A stretch of 64,000 nucleotides of DNA, from positions 1-64,000 of the forward strand of contig JAKFFB010000313.1 of NCBI GenBank assembly GCA_036675425.1. Direction: 5' to 3'. Below are positions 59,437-64,000 of the stretch, in pieces (position 1 is the first letter of the stretch; every line of letters starts with the position of its first letter). Position numbers and translations under genes: made by a program. This DNA comes from SCTD01 sp036675425 (GTDB taxonomy: Bacteria > Actinomycetota > Actinomycetes > Mycobacteriales > SCTD01). The notes beneath the pieces are model-generated. The model searched no databases. It was not told where the DNA came from and saw only the letters and a program-made list of their open reading frames with translations.

Positions 59437-60606
59437 TCAGGCGGTGACGGCCAGCGCGCGCTCGAGGTCGGCGAGCAGGTCGTCGACGGTCTCGATGCCG
59501 ACGGACAGCCGCACCAGGTCGGAGGGGACCTCGAGCTGCGAGCCGGCCACGCTGGCGTGCGTCATCCGGCCGGGGTGCTCGATGAGGGACTCGACGCCGC
59601 CGAGCGACTCGCCGAGCGTGAAGACCTTGGTCGCCTTGCACACCGCGAGCGCCGCGGCCTCCCCGCCGGCCAGCCGGAAGCTCACCATCCCGCCGAAGCC
59701 GCTCATCTGCTTCGCGGCGATCTCGTGGCCGGGGTGGTCGGGCAGGCCCGGGTAGAGCACCTGCGCCACGCCCGAGTGCCCGAGCAGCAGGTCGACGACC
59801 CGGGCGGCGTTGGCGCAGTGCCGGTCCATCCGCACGCCCAGCGTCTTGGCGCCGCGCATGACCAGCCAGGAGTCGAAGGCGCCGGGCACGCCGCCCATGG
59901 CGTTCTGGTGGTAGGCGAGCTCCTCCCCCAGCGCGGCGTCGCGCGTCACGAGGGCGCCGCCGACGACGTCGCTGTGGCCGCCGAGGTACTTCGTCGTCGA
60001 GTGCACGACGACGTCGGCCCCGAGGGCCAGCGGCTGCTGGAGGTACGGCGACGCGAACGTGTTGTCGACGACCAGCCGGGCCCCGGCGTCATGGGCGATC
60101 GCCGCAAGGCCGGCGATGTCGGCGATGCCGAGCAGCGGGTTGGTGGGCGTCTCGCACCAGATCAGGGACGTCTCGGGGCGCATCGCGGCGCGGACCGCGT
60201 CCAGGTCGCTCAGCGCCACCGGCGTGTGGGCGACCCCCCAGCGCTCGAGCACCTGGGCGAACAGGCGATAGGTGCCGCCGTAGGCGTCGTCGGGGATGAC
60301 CACGTGCCCGCCGGGACCGGTGACCGTACGGAGCAGGCAGTCCTCGGCGGCCAGCCCGGAGGCGAAGGCCAGTCCGGTGCGCCCGCCCTCGAGCGCCGCC
60401 AGGCAGGTCTCCAGCGCGGTCCGGGTCGGGTTCCCGCTGCGCGAGTACTCGTACCCCTTGTGCTGCCCGACCTCGGACTGGACGTAGGTGGAGGTCTGGT
60501 AGATCGGCACCACGACGGCGCCGGTCGTCGGGTCGGGGTCCTGCCCGGCGTGGATGGCGAGCGTCTCGAAGCCGTAGCCGCCCTCTGCCCAGTGGTCTGC
60601 GCTCAT
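59437..60606 (-). CDS. metB: Cystathionine gamma-synthase
   Basis: 389 aa. A PLP enzyme of the trans-sulfuration family: IYQTSTYVQSEVGQHKGYEY, the PLP Lys in VVHSTTKYLGGHSDVVGG, and the C-terminal VRLSVGIETVDDLLADLERA. The name follows genome context (beside cbs, as Rv1079); gamma-lyase activity cannot be excluded. The ATG at 60606 has TACGGT 7 bases upstream (60614-60619), so it has its own leaderless-like promoter. Confidence 0.92.
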   Translation of the reverse strand: MSADHWAEGGYGFETLAIHAGQDPDPTTGAVVVPIYQTSTYVQSEVGQHKGYEYSRSGNPTRTALETCLAALEGGRTGLAFASGLAAEDCLLRTVTGPGGHVVIPDDAYGGTYRLFAQVLERWGVAHTPVALSDLDAVRAAMRPETSLIWCETPTNPLLGIADIAGLAAIAHDAGARLVVDNTFASPYLQQPLALGADVVVHSTTKYLGGHSDVVGGALVTRDAALGEELAYHQNAMGGVPGAFDSWLVMRGAKTLGVRMDRHCANAARVVDLLLGHSGVAQVLYPGLPDHPGHEIAAKQMSGFGGMVSFRLAGGEAAALAVCKATKVFTLGESLGGVESLIEHPGRMTHASVAGSQLEVPSDLVRLSVGIETVDDLLADLERALAVTA

Positions 60607-60613
60607 GCCAGCG

Positions 60614-60619
60614 ACCGTA
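60614..60619 (-). promoter_or_regulatory. Leaderless -10 hexamer TACGGT of metB
   Basis: On the minus strand TACGGT is followed by 7 bases and the metB ATG. No ribosome site is present. Confidence 0.5.
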
Positions 60620-60628
60620 CGCCGGACG

Positions 60629-60691
60629 CACTACCCCGCTCGAACCGCGCGCCGCCACGCGTACGGGCGTCGCGGTTCGAGCGGGGTAGTG
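60629..60691. repeat. Inverted repeat with perfect 21-bp arms, ACTACCCCGCTCG family, between cbs and metB
   Basis: Arms 60629-60649 and 60671-60691 are perfectly complementary and contain ACTACCCCGCTCGAACCGCG. The loop holds GCCACGCGT, also found in the copy at 43826-43921. The flanking genes are tandem, not convergent. Confidence 0.85.
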
Positions 60692-60696
60692 CCCCC

Positions 60697-62070
<1,374 letters not shown>

Positions 62071-62160
62071 GGGGTGCCTTCCGGGAGTCGGACGTCCTCG
62101 GTCGCAGCGTAGGGGCGCGGTACCGTCCGACAGCGGTTACCGACGAGTAGGGAGGGCGGC

Positions 62161-62871
62161 ATGGGCGCGGTCCGGGTTGCCGACGGCGTCTGGCGCATCC
62201 CCACGGCCCCTGCCGACTTCATCAACAGCTTCCTCATCGAGGGCGGCGACGGCACCCTCACGCTCGTGGACGCGGGCACCCGCTTCGCGCCGAAGACGCT
62301 CCTCGCCGCCCTGGCCGAGCTCGGTCGGGCGCCGGGCGACGTCACCCACCTGCTGCTCACCCACGCCCACGGCGACCACACCGGCGGGGCGCACCGGATG
62401 AAGGCGGCCACCGGCAGCGCCGTCGCGACGCACGAGCGCGAGGCGGTCTACGTCCGCGAGGGCCGGATGCCGACCTCGGACCCGTCCACGCTCGGCGGCC
62501 GGCTGATGGGCCGCATCCCCGGGCGGGCGAAGGGCTTCGCCCCGGTCGCGGTCGACAGCACCTTCGAGGACGGCGACGTGCTCCCCCTGGCCGGCGGGAT
62601 CACGGTCGTGCACACCCCGGGCCACACGCCGGGGCACTGCTCGTTCCTGCACTCCCCCAGCGGCGTGCTCGTCACCGGCGACGCGATCTTCAACGTGCGC
62701 GGGCTGCGCTACTCCTTCGCGAGCAGCTGCACCGACGTCCGCCTGTCGCGCGAGTCCGCCGCCCGGCTGGGCGAGCTCGACTACGAGGTCGCCGGCTTCA
62801 CGCACGGCGCCCACGTCTCGACGGGTGCCCGAGCGGCGGTGCGGGCGTTCCTGGCGGGGCGGCCCTCGTGA
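62161..62871 (+). CDS. MBL-fold metallo-hydrolase
   Basis: 236 aa. The zinc motif is LLLTHAHGDHTGGAHR, with further ligands in VVHTPGHTPGHCSF, VLVTGDAIF and the C-terminal THGAHV. This is glyoxalase II-like, but the substrate is unknown. The ATG at 62161 has GGGAGG 4 bases upstream. Its stop overlaps the next GTG (GTGA). Confidence 0.9.
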   Translation: MGAVRVADGVWRIPTAPADFINSFLIEGGDGTLTLVDAGTRFAPKTLLAALAELGRAPGDVTHLLLTHAHGDHTGGAHRMKAATGSAVATHEREAVYVREGRMPTSDPSTLGGRLMGRIPGRAKGFAPVAVDSTFEDGDVLPLAGGITVVHTPGHTPGHCSFLHSPSGVLVTGDAIFNVRGLRYSFASSCTDVRLSRESAARLGELDYEVAGFTHGAHVSTGARAAVRAFLAGRPS

Positions 62872-63890
62872 TCCCGAAGCCCGGCCGGCGCGCGCGGTAC
62901 GTCGCGGTCAAGGCGGCGTACGGCGGCGGCGGCTTCGCGGGCGCGCTCGGCCTGACCTACGCCGTCCTGGCGACAGAGGCCAAGCTCGCCCGCAAGGTGA
63001 TCGGCGTGCCGTTCGAGCAGGCACCGAAGGCGGCGGGGTCGTACGGCCGTGGGCGTCGCGGCGACAAGCCGGTCCACCTGGTCGTCATCGGCGACTCCTC
63101 CGCCGCCGGCCTCGGCTGCGAGCGGGCCGAGCAGACGCCGGGCGCGCTGCTGGCCGGCGGGATCGCCCGCGACCTGCGCACCCGGGTCGACCTCGACGTC
63201 GTCGCCGTGACCGGCGCGCGGTCGGCCGACCTCGAGGTGCAGGTGGCCCGGGCGCTGCGCCGCCCCGTGGACGTCGCCGTCATCGTCATCGGCGCCAACG
63301 ACGTGACGCACCGGGTGCCGATCGCGTCCTCGGCGCGCGACCTCTCCCGCGCCGTCGCCACGCTGCGCAAGGCCGGCGCGAAGGTCGTGGTCGGCACCTG
63401 CCCCGACCTCGGGACGGTCAAGCCGGTCATGCAGCCGCTGCGCACCGTCGCCGCGAAGTGGAGCCGGCGCCTCGCGGCAGCCCAGACCGTCGCCACCGTC
63501 GAGGCCGGCGGCGTGGCCGTCTCGCTGGGCGACCTGCTGGCCGCGGCCTTCCACGAGCACCCGCACCTGTGGAGCATCGACCGCTTCCACCCCTCCGCCG
63601 AGGGCTACAGCCGGATGGTCGACGCGCTGCTGCCCGGCGTGCTGGAGAGCCTCGGCGTGCAGATCCCGGTCAGCGTCCCGATCAGCGACAGCGTCCAGGA
63701 CGTGCAGCTCGCCGCCCGGGTCGCCGCCCGCGAGCCCGGCGTCGAGGTCGACCCGCTGCCGGGCGCCGACGGCCAGAGCCGGCTGGCCCGGCTGCGCCGC
63801 CGACTGCCGCTCGTCGGCCGGGGCGCCCCCGAGGGACCGACCGACCCGGCCGAGCTCGCGGCCGCCCTGGAGGACGGGGAGACCGGCTAG
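62868..63890 (+). CDS. SGNH/GDSL-type hydrolase, membrane-anchored
   Basis: 340 aa. An N-terminal helix (about 18-40) anchors an SGNH domain (about 65-275). The block I motif is VVIGDSSAAGLG (nucleophile Ser), block III IGANDVTH, and block V DRFHPSAEGYS (Asp and His). A polar tail follows. M. tuberculosis Rv1075c in the same neighbourhood is an esterase of this type. It overlaps the MBL gene by 4 bases, so the two are likely co-translated. Confidence 0.9.
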   Translation: MIPKPGRRARYVAVKAAYGGGGFAGALGLTYAVLATEAKLARKVIGVPFEQAPKAAGSYGRGRRGDKPVHLVVIGDSSAAGLGCERAEQTPGALLAGGIARDLRTRVDLDVVAVTGARSADLEVQVARALRRPVDVAVIVIGANDVTHRVPIASSARDLSRAVATLRKAGAKVVVGTCPDLGTVKPVMQPLRTVAAKWSRRLAAAQTVATVEAGGVAVSLGDLLAAAFHEHPHLWSIDRFHPSAEGYSRMVDALLPGVLESLGVQIPVSVPISDSVQDVQLAARVAAREPGVEVDPLPGADGQSRLARLRRRLPLVGRGAPEGPTDPAELAAALEDGETG

Positions 63891-63954
63891 AACGGCGTTC
63901 GGTTGCGGTCGTACGCTGGTTCTCGATCCCTGTCCCGCAACCGAGGAGCAACTC

Positions 63955-64000
63955 GTGTCCGAAGCCGTCATCGTCGCGACCGCCCGTACCCCGATCGGCC
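63955..64000 (+). CDS. Thiolase (acetyl-CoA acetyltransferase), 5' end only
   Basis: Only the first 15 codons are in the window: VSEAVIVATARTPIG, the classic thiolase N-terminus. The GTG at 63955 has GAGGAG 6 bases upstream. The gene runs off the right edge; M. tuberculosis fadA3 (Rv1074c) sits at the same place next to the SGNH gene. Confidence 0.8.
   Translation, partial: MSEAVIVATARTPIG

Overview
This window is very GC-rich DNA from a mycothiol-using actinomycete. The evidence is a mycothiol conjugate amidase (mca), a mycothiol-dependent maleylpyruvate isomerase-like protein, many GTG starts, DUF6542/DUF4245/DUF4307 family genes, and a chromosomal core whose gene content recalls the Mycobacterium tuberculosis Rv1074c-Rv1112 neighbourhood (thiolase, SGNH esterase, cbs, metB, greA, DUF4307, mca, small membrane protein, YyaL/DUF255, hemolysin III, short-chain cis-prenyltransferase, PhoH2, fumarase, glpX, DUF4245, xseB/xseA, DUF6542, ispH, ychF). 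I cannot assign a genus. I see no insertion sequence, prophage, CRISPR array, tRNA or rRNA.

Layout. 1-4.8 kb: a Crp/Fnr - GAF - subtilase run, an Ala/Thr-rich protein, a TetR regulator with a clear palindromic operator, and a DinB/MDMPI protein. 4.9-11.5 kb (locus A): a six-gene overlapping operon for a branched-chain-amino-acid-type (Liv) ABC importer with a fused LivH-LivM permease, a linker-bearing lipoprotein binding protein, a secreted anchored protein and a two-helix membrane protein with an Ada-like H-C-C-C module; a KstR-like palindrome sits in its promoter. 11.7-46 kb: mostly housekeeping genes of DNA repair (rmuC, xseAB, exonuclease III), isoprenoids (ispH, cis-prenyltransferase), central carbon (glpX, fumC, pckG, glgC) and amino acids (ilvA, hpd), with two tiny secreted two-cysteine peptides. 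46-50 kb: a FIST protein and an AAA - two-helix protein - VWA operon. 51-59.4 kb (locus B): a second Liv importer with paralogues of the locus A accessory proteins, plus a membrane-anchored caspase-like peptidase. 59.4-64 kb: transsulfuration (metB, cbs), an MBL hydrolase, an SGNH hydrolase and the start of a thiolase.

The most interesting signal is the pair of Liv loci: both carry the same three non-canonical partners (linker-bearing binding protein, secreted C-terminally anchored protein, two-helix Ada-like protein) and the same gene overlaps, and one adds a caspase-like protease. This looks like a conserved envelope import or sensing module rather than a plain amino-acid transporter. A second layer is non-coding. 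At least ten long inverted repeats of several recurring families fill intergenic gaps. Many genes also appear to be leaderless, with a NANNNT hexamer 6-7 bases before the start codon, including one divergent pair whose start codons seem to lie inside each other's -10 hexamers.
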